Assembly (NCBI RefSeq): GCF_042100115.1
Contig: NC_091273.1
Span: 4,898,001-4,962,000, forward strand
Direction of reading: 5' to 3'
Origin: Alternaria dauci
Taxonomy: Eukaryota; Ascomycota; Dothideomycetes; Pleosporales; Pleosporaceae
Length of the DNA: 64,000 nt
Numbering within the stretch: the stretch's first letter is position 1; each line of letters starts with the position of its first letter. Made by a program: the position numbers and the translations under genes. Shown here one piece after another: positions 43,807 to 54,252 of the stretch. Under the pieces are notes generated by a model. That model was not told the origin of the DNA and ran no database searches. It saw only the letters and a program-made list of their open reading frames with translations.

Positions 43807-44339
43807 TCACATGGCCGGTTTCTGCACTGCGCCTTCCTGGGGAGCGACCCACTTCGGCCTCCTGCCCACAAACAACTCTGCATTCATCTGGAGATCATCG
43901 AGGATCTTGGTGTCGTCTAGGGTTCCCACCTTTGCACGCATTAGCTATCGCCAGGCGGAGACCATCTGGACAATACATACCTTGATGACGAGTTTACCAG
44001 GAAACGCAGGGCCCTCACGCCACATGGTCGAGCCACAGTCGCCGCTGCAGAAACGAACAAGTCAGTAGGGTTCATCACTATATTGCCAGCATGATAGCAA
44101 ATATGGAATCCTACATACCAGAAGTTGGAGGTGATTTCGCGTCCGCTTTCGCCCTTGGATGTATGCTGTTTTGGCGTTCCCTGGGTGACTTTGAAGCCGT
44201 CGGAGGGGTAGACGGCGTTGGTGCTGTATGCCGAACCGGTGATTTTGCGACAGTCGTAGCAGTGGCAGAGGATGCTGCCTCCGTTGTTGCCCGACACCTC
44301 GTAGCGGACGGCGCCGCAGTAGCATCCGCCAGAGACCAT
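43807..44339 (-). CDS. GFA/CENP-V family zinc protein
   Basis: Exons complement(join(43807..43929,43981..44044,44119..44339)), 135 aa. Zinc ligands typical of glutathione-dependent formaldehyde-activating (GFA) proteins are present: GGCYCGAVRYE, LCHCYDCRKITGS and FCGDCGSTMW. After these come FPGKLVIKVGTLDD and a PKWVAP end, as in the many fungal members. The family includes S-hydroxymethylglutathione-forming enzymes, but most fungal paralogues are uncharacterised, so a formaldehyde role is not claimed. The introns (74 and 51 nt) have GTATGT donors. The second intron falls between IK and VGTLDD, a common position in this family. Confidence 0.88.
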
Positions 44340-45168
44340 TTTCGATACTTGTTTTGGATTCGGGGTAGAAGGAGAAGGTGTGGATTGAGAGGTTGAGGGC
44401 CGTGTTGGAATGCTGGAGTGTTGGAGTGTTGGAATGTCGGAGAGTTGGCAACGTGTATGCTTCGGGCTTTATACGCGACTGCCTACCCCGCCGTATGCGA
44501 TCGCCAACTCGCCAGCTTGGTCAACATGTAGCTCCGACGGCATCCCACCGGCACGACAGGGTCTCGACCACTAAGTCGTTAGCTCAGCAACGGCATCGCA
44601 CCAACGCATCACGGGTAGAGGGAAGGTATGCGCTTACGTAGAGCACGTCGGATTACGGGAACAAGCAACCCGTTCTGGGTCGGAACGTGGCACTACAGAT
44701 GGAAACAGAGGGGAAGTGCAATCAAAGGATCGTTACAAACCGAATGCGCAGTCAAGGAACCAGACCGCATGATTGCGTCCTGTGAGCAGTGTCGTGTAGT
44801 GAAGAAACACATCAAGTGTCAAATTTGCCTAGAATTATCATCGTTATGTACTCAATGTATCAGAGCGCTTACTCGACCTTTTGCACAACTACAATGCGCA
44901 TGCGACCTACCTGCATAGATTTGCGGAGCGGGGTTTTCCCAATCCGGTTACCGCATACCGCCGCACGTGAATTCGAGACAATTTGGCGTTTGTGCACGCG
45001 CACCCCGTCCAACCACGCATACTCGCCAACTATGTGACGGCGGAGCGTAGTATCGCGCTTCATTCACCACTGGTACTTGATGACTGCAGCTTTCCGTCTG
45101 TCTCAATCTACGTCCTCTACCCCCAGCCAGGTGTCGCGCAACACTGCACAGCGCATCTCAACACAACC
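44340..45168. other. Intergenic region, GFA gene / small Cys-His protein
   Basis: About 830 bp of divergent spacer. A GTTGGA-type tandem repeat (TGGAGTGTTGGAGTGTTGGA) lies at about 44411-44433. No supported gene. Confidence 0.4.
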
Positions 45169-45699
45169 ATGGCGAACAACGGCGCCGCACCGAATGTCTG
45201 GACGCAGATGAACTACGTGCCTCCCCGCGGACAGTGTAATCATAAGCCGTCGCTGCTCGCGGCAAAGTGTCCGTGTTTGAGGTTCATGTTGCATCCGCTG
45301 AAAGTGAGTCTTGGGTTGCTTCTCCTCACGGCGACACACGTCATTGCTAGTCATAGCTTCACACGTTGCCAGCATATGCAGCTAACAGTCATTCTGTAGT
45401 CATCATCTTCCTACGAATGCGACGGCTGCGGACACCACGCGTCCTTTCACGCAATGGAGAACAAAGTCGAAGACGAGATACGGAAGCGCTGGGAGGTTGA
45501 AGCGGCGGAGCGGAGGAGGGAGGAAGAGGAGGGAGGCAGAGCGAGACCGAAGAAGAGGGTCAGGGCTATTGAGTATACGAATGACGACGGCGAGTTTGTG
45601 CTCGGGGCGAAGAAGAAGACGGGGAGGGCGGCGGCTACGAGGGCGAAGAGCAGGGTGATTGAGCTTGGGGAGGAGGAGGGGGTTGTGGAGTTGGATTGA
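45169..45699 (+). CDS. Small Cys/His protein, uncharacterised
   Basis: Exons 45169..45303 and 45400..45699, 144 aa; the 96-nt intron has a GTGAGT donor, a GCTAAC branch site and TAG. The N-terminal half carries a probable metal-binding pattern: QCNHKPSLLAAKCPCLRF, then, across the splice junction, ECDGCGHHASFH. The ligands C-x-H, C-x-C, C-x2-C and HH suggest one or two zinc sites. The C-terminal half is highly charged (Arg/Glu, then RARPKKRVR, possibly a nuclear signal) and ends EEEGVVELD. No family name can be given. The conserved ligand order across the exon junction supports the splice model. Confidence 0.7.
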
Positions 45700-45997
45700 T
45701 TGATATGTGATACCCATGCGACACTGTTCGCGCCCTCTTCAATGCGATTACGTCAGGAAGCGTAGTGTTGTGGTTTCTCTGAGTGTGAATGGGGGGCGTC
45801 GCGACTTGTTTGCGACGCCAAGACTAACAACCATGGGTGCGCTTCACCTCTCTGTCGAACCTTGGAACTCTTGCTCTACCATTCCATCCACGCAACATGA
45901 TAGCATAATACTTACGCCCCAAAAACCCTTCGAGGGTTCCTTAATGTATAAATAGCACATCCCCACGATACCACAACGCAAACCACCACCACCCACC

Positions 45998-48100
45998 ATG
46001 ACGACCCCAACCCCCAAAGACAAAGAAACACCCTCCAAAAACCACAACGCCTTCTCCTCGCCCGCCCCGCGTAGCGTGCCCCCCTCGGGCAACGTAAACA
46101 TGATGTCGTACGACTCCCCCGCGGTCCTCAACATGCTCAACGACGTGGCCAGCTCCGGCATGGGCGGCGTCGGCATGGGCATCACCATGAGCGGGCTCGG
46201 CATGTCCAGCCTGGGCATGAGCGCCAGCGCCATGGGGCGCGCCGACGAGGCAGAGCGCAGCCGCCGGCTCCGCGCCATCATCGACATCGTCGGCAAGAAG
46301 CCCGGCCGTGTGAGCGAAGAAGGGCTACTGCAGCTGTGCAAGAAGATGGGCATACCGTGCGAGAAACACATGGACGAGCCCAGGACATGGAGTCTGCTTA
46401 TCGGCGACGAAGCGCTGTGCGATGTCACATTTAAAAACGACGAGATTGCGAGTGTGAATCTGCAAACGGGGCTCGACGAATCGCGACCAGATTTGCATGT
46501 TGGAACGACGGGGTCCGAGATTTTGGTCCGCAGCTTAAAACCGCTGCCCGGACAGAGCAAGCTCAACGTCACGCTCGAGCGCTTCTCAGAGAGCCTGGAG
46601 AAGCTGCTTACGCTGGATAAACTAGGCTCGGCACAGAATGGCGGCGTGAGCTGCTACAATGCGATTGCAGGCGTATACACGAGTCTGCGCAAGCTCTTCG
46701 AACACGAAAAGAAGACGGAGCTGGCTGCCCGCGCGCCGGACGAGCGCTTCAGGGCACATAAAGCGGAGCGCGAGGTGCTGTGCAAGAAGAGTGGACGTCC
46801 GAGACTCAATGGCGGATCGTGTCTGGGGCTGAGCCTGGAGTATTGGATGGACGGCCGCTTGCATGTGGACTCGCGACTCGCATCTTCAACGTACCCTGAA
46901 GATGCGCCGAAGAGCCATAATAAAATGTACTCGCTGACCATCGAGTGCGAGGCCTCGCCGTCGACATTGTACACTCCGATCCGTATCTCCGACGACTGGA
47001 TCAGCTACCGTATCGAGAAACCAGCGGATACGCACGACGCGAATACCGCGCTGGATACCATGCTCCTGCACGCCTCATCTTCGTCCTCATCCTCTTCGTG
47101 CATAGACTGGCTCGACCCCAAACCAACGTACCTCGAGCTGGCCGCCTCGCAAACCGCCGACGACGACGCAATGAACCTCGATGCCGCAGCCGGTCGCCTC
47201 CCCAACGTCCGTTTCGTCGCGAAATTCAATCCCCCGCTTGTTGTTCCCTTTGCTGTATACATGCAGCTCTACCAAATGGTTGGCATCGAGCCGCGCACCG
47301 ACGACTTCCGGCCCGAAACGTTTGTTGGCCTCGCGCTGCGGCCGGGCGAGCCGGATCCGGGGATGTCGGGGACGTTTGGGGACCGGACGCTTGAGCTGAG
47401 GAGTAGTAGGAAGGTGTTGGTGGTGGATGGGCATAGTGAGGCGGATAGACGGCATGATATGAGTCTGTTTGTGCCGAAGCTCGAGTATAGTCGCACGCTG
47501 GAGAGCTTGCCGTTTAGCCATCCGAAACAGGTGGTGGAGATGTTGCCAATATTGCGACAGTATGCGCATATGACGACTTTGCTCAAGGCGAGTTTTTATG
47601 AAGAGCCGAAGAAACGGGTGCCGACGCATAAATTGGGTAAGGAACAACTTACTCCACCGCGCACGCCGGATAAGTCTGTGAAAGCGGAACTACCGAGTTT
47701 GCAACTCGATGTAAGCATGAATTACACACCACCGTCTCCTCGCCTCACACTACATATCCCGCACCCGCTCGCGGCATCCGCGTCTCCGCTTGATTCCGAG
47801 CCAGAGACTATCATCGCGGACTTATTATCGGATCTCGGTGCACCGCGCTCTGCGCCGTTCCGTGCGCCTCTTGCGCTCGCAGTCGATGTCGTGTCGAATG
47901 GCGAGTTGGTGGTTACGGAGCAGAATGTGGTTAAGGAACGAGATGGTGCGGAGGAGAAGGTGAAGAGGTTGGCAAAGGCACTGGAGGTTGCGGATGATTT
48001 GGGGATGTGGGCCGAGTGGGTGAGGCAGCAAGTGACGAGGGAAGAGGGGGAGGGGGGTGCGGATGGGATGGAGGAGGAGGAGAAGAGGAAGAGCGCTTAG
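45998..48100 (+). CDS. MED1: Mediator complex subunit 1
   Basis: A 700-aa single-exon protein starting CACCATGACG. The Med1 domain starts near residue 85: SRRLRAIIDIVGKKPGRVSEE, followed by the CKKMGIPCEK and DVTFKNDEIASVNLQ segments. ESLEKLLTLDKL then precedes the extended beta region, as in ascomycete Med1 proteins. A Gly/Met/Ser repeat stretch (GMGGVGMG, GLGMSSLGMSASAMG) lies before the domain. The C-terminal 150 residues are Pro/Ser-rich with TPPRTPDKS, then a coiled coil and a Glu/Gly-rich tail. Mediator links activators to RNA polymerase II; Med1 is in the middle module. Confidence 0.88.
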   Translation: MTTPTPKDKETPSKNHNAFSSPAPRSVPPSGNVNMMSYDSPAVLNMLNDVASSGMGGVGMGITMSGLGMSSLGMSASAMGRADEAERSRRLRAIIDIVGKKPGRVSEEGLLQLCKKMGIPCEKHMDEPRTWSLLIGDEALCDVTFKNDEIASVNLQTGLDESRPDLHVGTTGSEILVRSLKPLPGQSKLNVTLERFSESLEKLLTLDKLGSAQNGGVSCYNAIAGVYTSLRKLFEHEKKTELAARAPDERFRAHKAEREVLCKKSGRPRLNGGSCLGLSLEYWMDGRLHVDSRLASSTYPEDAPKSHNKMYSLTIECEASPSTLYTPIRISDDWISYRIEKPADTHDANTALDTMLLHASSSSSSSSCIDWLDPKPTYLELAASQTADDDAMNLDAAAGRLPNVRFVAKFNPPLVVPFAVYMQLYQMVGIEPRTDDFRPETFVGLALRPGEPDPGMSGTFGDRTLELRSSRKVLVVDGHSEADRRHDMSLFVPKLEYSRTLESLPFSHPKQVVEMLPILRQYAHMTTLLKASFYEEPKKRVPTHKLGKEQLTPPRTPDKSVKAELPSLQLDVSMNYTPPSPRLTLHIPHPLAASASPLDSEPETIIADLLSDLGAPRSAPFRAPLALAVDVVSNGELVVTEQNVVKERDGAEEKVKRLAKALEVADDLGMWAEWVRQQVTREEGEGGADGMEEEEKRKSA

Positions 48101-48325
48101 AAGGCGTGTGAGGAGATGGAGGAGAGGTTTTGGGAGGAGGTGGATGCGGAGGTTGGGGGTGGGAGGTGGATGGTGGATGGGGAGTGGAATGGGTGGATGA
48201 GAGATGTGATGGATGAACGGGTGGTAGATGGAGATGCATGGGTGGACACGAGTGGATGGAGATGGGTGGAGGGCGATGGGAGAGGGAGGTTAGGGGGGTT
48301 TGAGATGGTAGAGCGGGGATGATAT
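48030..48325 (+). repeat. G-rich, purine-biased stretch with degenerate GGATG/GGTGG repeats
   Basis: The end of MED1 and the following 220 bp are strikingly G-rich on the plus strand with almost no C. GGTGGATG, GGAGATG and GGGTGGA variants recur, and there are several G3-4 runs. Cytosines become common again after about 48330. Confidence 0.75.
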
Positions 48326-49122
48326 TGATTCAATGGGCGATGGGGTTAGGCTCGAGAAGTTTATTACTGTGCTAATGACATGAAAGGTCGTGGTCAAGAT
48401 GCTCGTTTTTGTATCCGTCGCTCTTGCAACACTTGGAATGCAGTAACACTGATTCCTGGGTCAGCGAAAATGGCGGATGTCTTCTCGGTTGAGTGATTGT
48501 GCCCTTCTTTCAAGAAGAAGTTCATATCTCCTGTCGCTGCTCCTGAATGCGCAGTGCGCTTAGTAAAACGACGTGTACTGATATTTGTTTTGTTGCTGGT
48601 CATAACGTCGCTGGATCATGTCGTTTGCTGCGATTGGTGGAATGTATTCCTTCGCGCCTTGACAACATCCAACTTTTCTATTACGCAAGAAATGTCTTTT
48701 GTATGCGGACAGTCTTTCTGCTAGTCTTGGTACCTTTTCCAGACGCCTTTTCCGTATACTTTACTCTCACAAGCTTTAAATCTTGCCAGATAGCGAGGAC
48801 GTGGTTTATTAAACGAGATCTTGTTGTAGTCGCTGTCGTCATCCTCGGTTCGCATTTCTTCTGAAATACATGCAGACACCATCAGTGTACATGGCAAACA
48901 CAGACGAGACGACCGCTATGCAGCGCCTGCTACGATCTTCGGAGCACGCAATCATCTACCGCTTTTCCGCACGCACGGAAAAATCCTTAGCCGTGTGTTC
49001 GGCAAGCGAGCCGTATTGGCATTCGGCATTCCCCAAACAAAGCAGTCCATAAAAGATGCGCTGCCCCACGGGGATAACGCTGCAGGGAATAACTGTCCCC
49101 TGTTCCCAGCCTTTTGCCTGCC
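48101..49122. other. Intergenic region, MED1 / MFS transporter
   Basis: About 1.02 kb. The first 220 bp is the G-rich stretch and the rest is the MFS promoter. No gene is supported. Confidence 0.4.
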
Positions 49123-50860
49123 ATGTCGAAGACGGATGAGAAAGGCTGCGGCCAGCCTGTCGAAGGCATAACGGATTTGGAGCGAGTAGCCACCGCGGCA
49201 CCACAGACAGGTGCTGCTGATGGCGAGAAAGATGCGCATGCGAATACAGAACTCGAAGCTGTTTCTACAACGGCGTCTGAACGCTTACCGTTGTCAAAGG
49301 CACGATGTGTAGCACTCGTCACCACAATCGCCGCCGCACCTTTTCTGAGCGTAAGCCAACAACTCTCATCCTACAACAACCTCATACTAGAAAGATAAAC
49401 AAGAGATGGAAACCCAAAAAACTAACACACATCCCTTTACCCAGACCATGGCCGTCCAATCCTCCGTCATCATCCTCCCCACCATCGGCTCAGCCCTACA
49501 CATCCCCGTCAGCCGTCAACAATGGATCATGTCCGCGTACAACCTAACCTTTGGCTGCTTCCTGCTCCTCTGGGGCCGCCTCGCCGACGTATACGGGCGA
49601 CGCATGATTTTCCTCTGGGGCTCCGCCGCCTTCACGCTAACGTCCATCGTCACACCCTTTATCCGGCACGAAATCGGATTCGATATCTTTCGCGGCCTGC
49701 AGGGCCTTGCTGCTGCGGCTATGGCGCCCACGGCGCTGGGTATTCTTGCTTCTACGTTTCCACCTGGGAAAACTAAAGATGTGGCTTTTGGGTGTTTTGG
49801 CGCGGGGGCGCCGCTGGGCGGTGTGTTTGGGAATATTTTTGGGGGGGTGGTGGGTGAGTATTTGGAGTGGGAGTGGGTGTTTTGGTTGTTTGGGATTATT
49901 GCGGGGGTTTCGACGGTGGCGAGTTACTTTGTTATTCCGTTGCCGCCGGTGAAGGAAGAGCCGGTTATGAGGAATACGGTGGACTGGGTTGGTGGCTCGC
50001 TGGTTACTATCGGGTTGGTGATGCTTGTCTTTGCGCTTTCGGAAGGGAATGTTGTGGGCTGGCGGACACCGTGGGTCCCGGTTCTCATCGTCGTGTCGCT
50101 GGTTATCATTGTCGCTTTCGGCTTCTGGCAGCACTATCTCGAGACCAAGACGACGAGACGGCCGCTGATGAAGATGAGCATCTTCAAGAACGGAAAGTTT
50201 ACGGCGGCGAATGTGCTCATGGCGCTTTTCTTCTCGAGCTTCAACAACTATCTCATCTTCGCTACGTATTGGTTCCAGGACTACCAGGGCCACAGCGTCA
50301 TCCAAACAACGCTGAGGTTCCTTCCCAATGGCATCACAGGAATCCTGGTTGCCATGATTACGGGCCAGATCTTGTCGAGGGTCCCCGGGGACTACATACT
50401 GACTTTCAGCACCATCTGTGTCAGCATGTCCTCGCTGCTCTTTGCGATTCCCATTCCGGTCAACACGACGTACTGGGCATACGGGTTTCCGGCCATGGTC
50501 ATGAGCGTCTCGGGTGCGGACACAATTTTCCCGGTCCTTACGTTGTTTGTGGCCAAGACGCTGCCGACTGAGGATGCATCGTTGGGCGGTGCGCTTATCA
50601 CTGCTGTTGGCCAAATCGGTCGCGCGATTGGGCTTGCGATTGGGACGGCGGTGCAGACGGCTGTTGTGGCTAGGGAGAAGGGGTTGAGCGTGGATCAGAT
50701 TGGTACGGAGGGGTATGAGACAGAGCCGTGGGACGATGCGCTCAAAGTTGGGATTAGGACGACGGCTTGGTTCAACTTTGGTATGAGCGTTGCCACTACC
50801 TTTATTGTCATCTTCTTCATTAGAGGCATTGGGATTATCGGAGGAAAAGGGAAGCGGTAA
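49123..50860 (+). CDS. Major facilitator superfamily drug/metabolite transporter (14-TM type)
   Basis: Exons 49123..49350 and 49445..50860, 547 aa; the 94-nt intron joins PFLS to TMAVQSS. After a hydrophilic N-terminus, TM helices follow through the sequence. Motif A is GRLADVYGRR between TM2 and TM3. The PTALGILASTFPPG segment and the motif-C-like GAGAPLGGVFGNIFGG place it among DHA2/aminotriazole-resistance-like exporters. QQWIMSAYNLTFGCFLLLWG is the conserved TM2 region. About 13-14 helices can be counted. Such genes export toxic compounds or secondary metabolites; the substrate is unknown. It ends 149 bp from the three-domain gene, tail to tail. Confidence 0.88.
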
Positions 50861-51009
50861 CGCTTGCACATACCAAAGCGAGCTGAATCAAGAAGACAAA
50901 AGACATATTATCGAAAGCTGACATCTGATATGTGTCCAAAATCAGTACCACGCTTCTATCCAAACACTCCCAACACGAGAACAAAATCGCACTTATACAA
51001 AGTGCATCA

Positions 51010-54000
51010 CTACAGCTTCTTTTCTTCCGCGGCCTTCCCATTTGGAACAGCTAACCCACCCACCACCTTCTTAACACTCGCCTTCTTCCTCCAACACGCC
51101 CTATACCACTCCCCCAGCTTCACAAACCCTCCATCACCCTCATTCCATCCATCCCATTCCCCAATCAGTACATGCACAACCGGCCAAACAAACGCATCCG
51201 CAATACTAAACCTACTCCCAGCAACAAACGGCCCCCCATTCCCCTCAACCATCTCCTCCAACCTGCCCACCAGATTCGCAAGTCCCTCCGCGGACGCCGA
51301 CACCTCCCGATCCGACCAAGCTTTCATTATATCAGTCGTGAGTAGCATCATCGGATATGCGTTCGCAGTCACACAGTGCGACGACGCTGATGTATCGAGC
51401 GGGTAGTACCGATCCAGATAAAGCAGTATCGAAGACGCATCGTGGATCTCAGTATGCATAGCATCCGTATCACGGAGCATGACCTTGCGACCCCCTTCAA
51501 ACGCCGGATCCAGCGCCGGCGCCTCAACAGCCGTGTACGCAATCTTCTTCTCCGCAAGCAGAACCATGATCTGATTATTCTCGACAACATTATTGCTCAA
51601 GAACAGCAGCGGCACATCTGCAGACGGCGGCGTATGCAAGTGCAAAACGTCCGACCCCTCACCATACTGCTCCTCCCAATCAAACTCCGCGTCGCGGTTC
51701 TCGCGCCCAAACGCAGCTATGACGCGCGCGGTCTCGGCCTCGTCGTTGGAAATAATGTCGGCGGCGTCGCGTTGCGTTTTTGCGCTTGCGCCCTGGCCCC
51801 AGATGACGGTTTCGCGCGCGTCGAGAAAGGTGCCAATGTGTCGGAAGGTGAGGCTGATGCGGATGCTGTTGTATGCTGTTTCGTTTTCGTTGCGTTCGCT
51901 TGGAAGCCGTTTGTCGGGTTGGATGCCGTGTAGCCATTTTGCATTTGAGGCGAGGCCGAGGACGAACATGGAGTTGTGGGGGAGGGCGACGCGTTGGGTT
52001 GAGCGCTGCGTGGTAGTGCTGCTGTCTGGATTCTCATCTTCTTCCTTTTGCTCTGCTGACTGTGACTTTTTCGTGCGTAAGCGCATCGTTCGTTGCGAGC
52101 CGAAGCTTACGTTGACGATGGAAGAGCCTTTTACTATATCGAGTGTTTTGTCAGAGTGCTCGGAAATGAAGTCGCTGCCGGAGCGGTAGAGTTGGATTAA
52201 CACGTGATTGAGGGGGTGGCCAACGAGCTTCTCAGCGCGCTTCCGGATGAGCTGTACTTTTGGTGAGAATCGTAGGTGTGGTAGGCTTTGGTCGGATGGA
52301 TGCCGGTATATTGGCATGGAGCCGTCGTCGCCAAAGGCACCCTGGCAGCATACAAGACGGGGCACTTCGCTTTGCTGGTGGAGCATTTTCTGCCATGGCA
52401 CCTCGTTGTAGAGTTGCGAGAATATAGTGTGTTTGAGTGGTTTTGATGGGGCAGATGGGTGGACGAGGTCGACAGGAAAGAAATCGTGCATGATGCGCGA
52501 GTCACCTTCCGCAATGTGATCTCCAGGTCCGAGGACAGGGAAAGTTGCGAGAGACTGCAACTTGGCCGGTTTGCGCATCGCAGTGGCTTTTGCTGATACC
52601 GAAGAATCGACTTCTTGTGTGCTTGCAGGTGACGGCTCTTGCTCCGGAAGTTTTGGCGTCGGTTGCTTGTCGTCTTGCTTCGAATTGGCGGAGACTGCGT
52701 TTGCAGAACTGGCAGACGCTCTTTTCGACTCAGACCCTGAATCAGACTTTGGTGACCTAGTGAGTGACATGCGGACGCGATCCGAGAAATCTGACAACCT
52801 GCTCTTTTCCGTCTCCTCACCGTTAGCTCTGGTAGACAGCATGGGCACGGAAGTAGCGTTTTTCAACGTATGCTGCTTCCCTTCTTTCTGCCTTAAGTCT
52901 GCAACGCTTCCAGCTTTCGCAATTTTTGAGGTTCGCTCAGAGTCGGTTGATGCGGGTGGCGGTACAATTGTTGGTGATGCTGTGGTTGGTTGTGCATCTT
53001 TCGTACCTTGGTCCACAGACACACCAGGCTTACCGTCCGCATCAATATATTCGCCCTTTGGTTCTTCGCCTTCCTTTGTTTTCTTCTTCTTCTTCCTGGA
53101 TTTTCCTGTCCTCATGCGGATCTTTGTCTTGACAAGCTCCGGCTTCTTCTCTTCCTGTGCACCCGGTACCGTTGCGCCCTTTGTAAGGATGTCTGAAAAC
53201 TCCTTGTCGGTAGGGTCTACCTTTCTCCCGGGGCCAGGCTCTTCTGCAGCCAGTGCTGCGCTCCGCTTTGCTATTATGGATGTTGCAAGAGACATTTTGG
53301 CCATCATCTCCGCCATGTTCGTATCGCTCTCCTTCTCACTGCCTTTTGCACCTTTCGCGGGCTCTGCCGACTTCTGCACAACCAGCTGCGGATCTTCCTT
53401 GAGTATCTCCTCACTGTTGACGAGAAAAGCGCTGAAAAAGTCCTCCATGCGCTTGAGAGCCAACTCATGTCGACTTTCCTTTCGGAAGCCAAGACAATCT
53501 TCTACAACATGAATCTTAACACCATGACGCGCAGCATCAATGACCGTTGCTAGCACGGACACATTGGTGATGCATCCCACAATGAAGAGTTCCGTGATAA
53601 GCCTTGCGCGCAACGTTATGAGCAAGTTGGTGCCTTGGAAGGCAGAGTAGTTGGTCGTCTGGATCACGACATCCGTCGAGAGGTCGACCTGCTTCGCAAT
53701 GACATCCGCGAATTCGGCGCCGTGCGTGTCTGGTACGCACGCCGGCGTCCTCTTCTCGCTCTTCAACAGGAACAATTCCTCGTCTTCTTCAGCCTTGGCC
53801 TTTGCAACTTCTTTTGGCAGCGTCTTCCTTCGCGCGGACACACGTTTCAGCAGGTCTATCGCGCGTTGCCTGTGCTTTGAGGATCTGGACTGCGCTGGTA
53901 GAGACGCCGCTTCTTTGGTCAATTCTTCCTCTGCTGCATCATTGTCTTTCTCGTCTCCATCGACCAGCCCGCCTACGACGAGCGTGTCGCCTTCGCCCGT

Positions 54001-54252
54001 ATCGGCGCCGGTCGCAATGCGGTCTGCTTCAAACAACGTCTGGACCCATATCACATTGCCGCTGCGCTCCCGAAATATCGGAATCAAGGTCTGGATGCGC
54101 TCTAGAAAGCGCGTCTGAGTGTCAACTGGAAGCCGTCCCTCTGCTGTCACAAAATCATTCTGCAGTCCGATGATGAGGAGCGCTTGGTGGGTCTGGAATC
54201 GCGGTTGGTTCTGGGACACGAGGTCCATCAAAGACGCCATGTGTGCATTCAT
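51010..54252 (-). CDS. Three-domain fusion: isochorismatase-like, AlkB-like 2OG-Fe(II) oxygenase, GST-like
   Basis: A 1080-aa protein from one uninterrupted frame (start ATG 54252; second Met at 5). Residues about 20-285 are cysteine-hydrolase (isochorismatase) fold: LLIIGLQNDF (D33), NYSAFQGTNL and VGCITNVS (C227). The usual catalytic Lys position is T199. Residues about 285-560 are low-complexity Lys/Ser/Glu/Pro, including a basic KSRKKKKKTK. Residues about 570-815 are AlkB-like: N682, HSD (H699, D701), H775 and RISLTFR (R798/R804), so all iron and 2-oxoglutarate ligands are present. Residues about 880-1075 are GST: a thioredoxin-like half, then a helical half with FVAGSRFSIADAFVWPV. No frame break or splice site lies between the domains. 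Confidence 0.88.
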   Translation of the reverse strand: MNAHMASLMDLVSQNQPRFQTHQALLIIGLQNDFVTAEGRLPVDTQTRFLERIQTLIPIFRERSGNVIWVQTLFEADRIATGADTGEGDTLVVGGLVDGDEKDNDAAEEELTKEAASLPAQSRSSKHRQRAIDLLKRVSARRKTLPKEVAKAKAEEDEELFLLKSEKRTPACVPDTHGAEFADVIAKQVDLSTDVVIQTTNYSAFQGTNLLITLRARLITELFIVGCITNVSVLATVIDAARHGVKIHVVEDCLGFRKESRHELALKRMEDFFSAFLVNSEEILKEDPQLVVQKSAEPAKGAKGSEKESDTNMAEMMAKMSLATSIIAKRSAALAAEEPGPGRKVDPTDKEFSDILTKGATVPGAQEEKKPELVKTKIRMRTGKSRKKKKKTKEGEEPKGEYIDADGKPGVSVDQGTKDAQPTTASPTIVPPPASTDSERTSKIAKAGSVADLRQKEGKQHTLKNATSVPMLSTRANGEETEKSRLSDFSDRVRMSLTRSPKSDSGSESKRASASSANAVSANSKQDDKQPTPKLPEQEPSPASTQEVDSSVSAKATAMRKPAKLQSLATFPVLGPGDHIAEGDSRIMHDFFPVDLVHPSAPSKPLKHTIFSQLYNEVPWQKMLHQQSEVPRLVCCQGAFGDDGSMPIYRHPSDQSLPHLRFSPKVQLIRKRAEKLVGHPLNHVLIQLYRSGSDFISEHSDKTLDIVKGSSIVNVSFGSQRTMRLRTKKSQSAEQKEEDENPDSSTTTQRSTQRVALPHNSMFVLGLASNAKWLHGIQPDKRLPSERNENETAYNSIRISLTFRHIGTFLDARETVIWGQGASAKTQRDAADIISNDEAETARVIAAFGRENRDAEFDWEEQYGEGSDVLHLHTPPSADVPLLFLSNNVVENNQIMVLLAEKKIAYTAVEAPALDPAFEGGRKVMLRDTDAMHTEIHDASSILLYLDRYYPLDTSASSHCVTANAYPMMLLTTDIMKAWSDREVSASAEGLANLVGRLEEMVEGNGGPFVAGSRFSIADAFVWPVVHVLIGEWDGWNEGDGGFVKLGEWYRACWRKKASVKKVVGGLAVPNGKAAEEKKL

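Noticed and set aside
49637..50869. 410-codon open frame on the minus strand
   Set aside because: It is antisense to the MFS transporter, Arg/His/Asn-rich and without a domain; it is a shadow of the codon bias on the plus strand.
52562..53512. 316-codon open frame on the plus strand
   Set aside because: It is antisense to the disordered linker of the three-domain gene; its Ser/Phe/Cys-rich composition mirrors the Lys/Glu/Ser-rich real frame.
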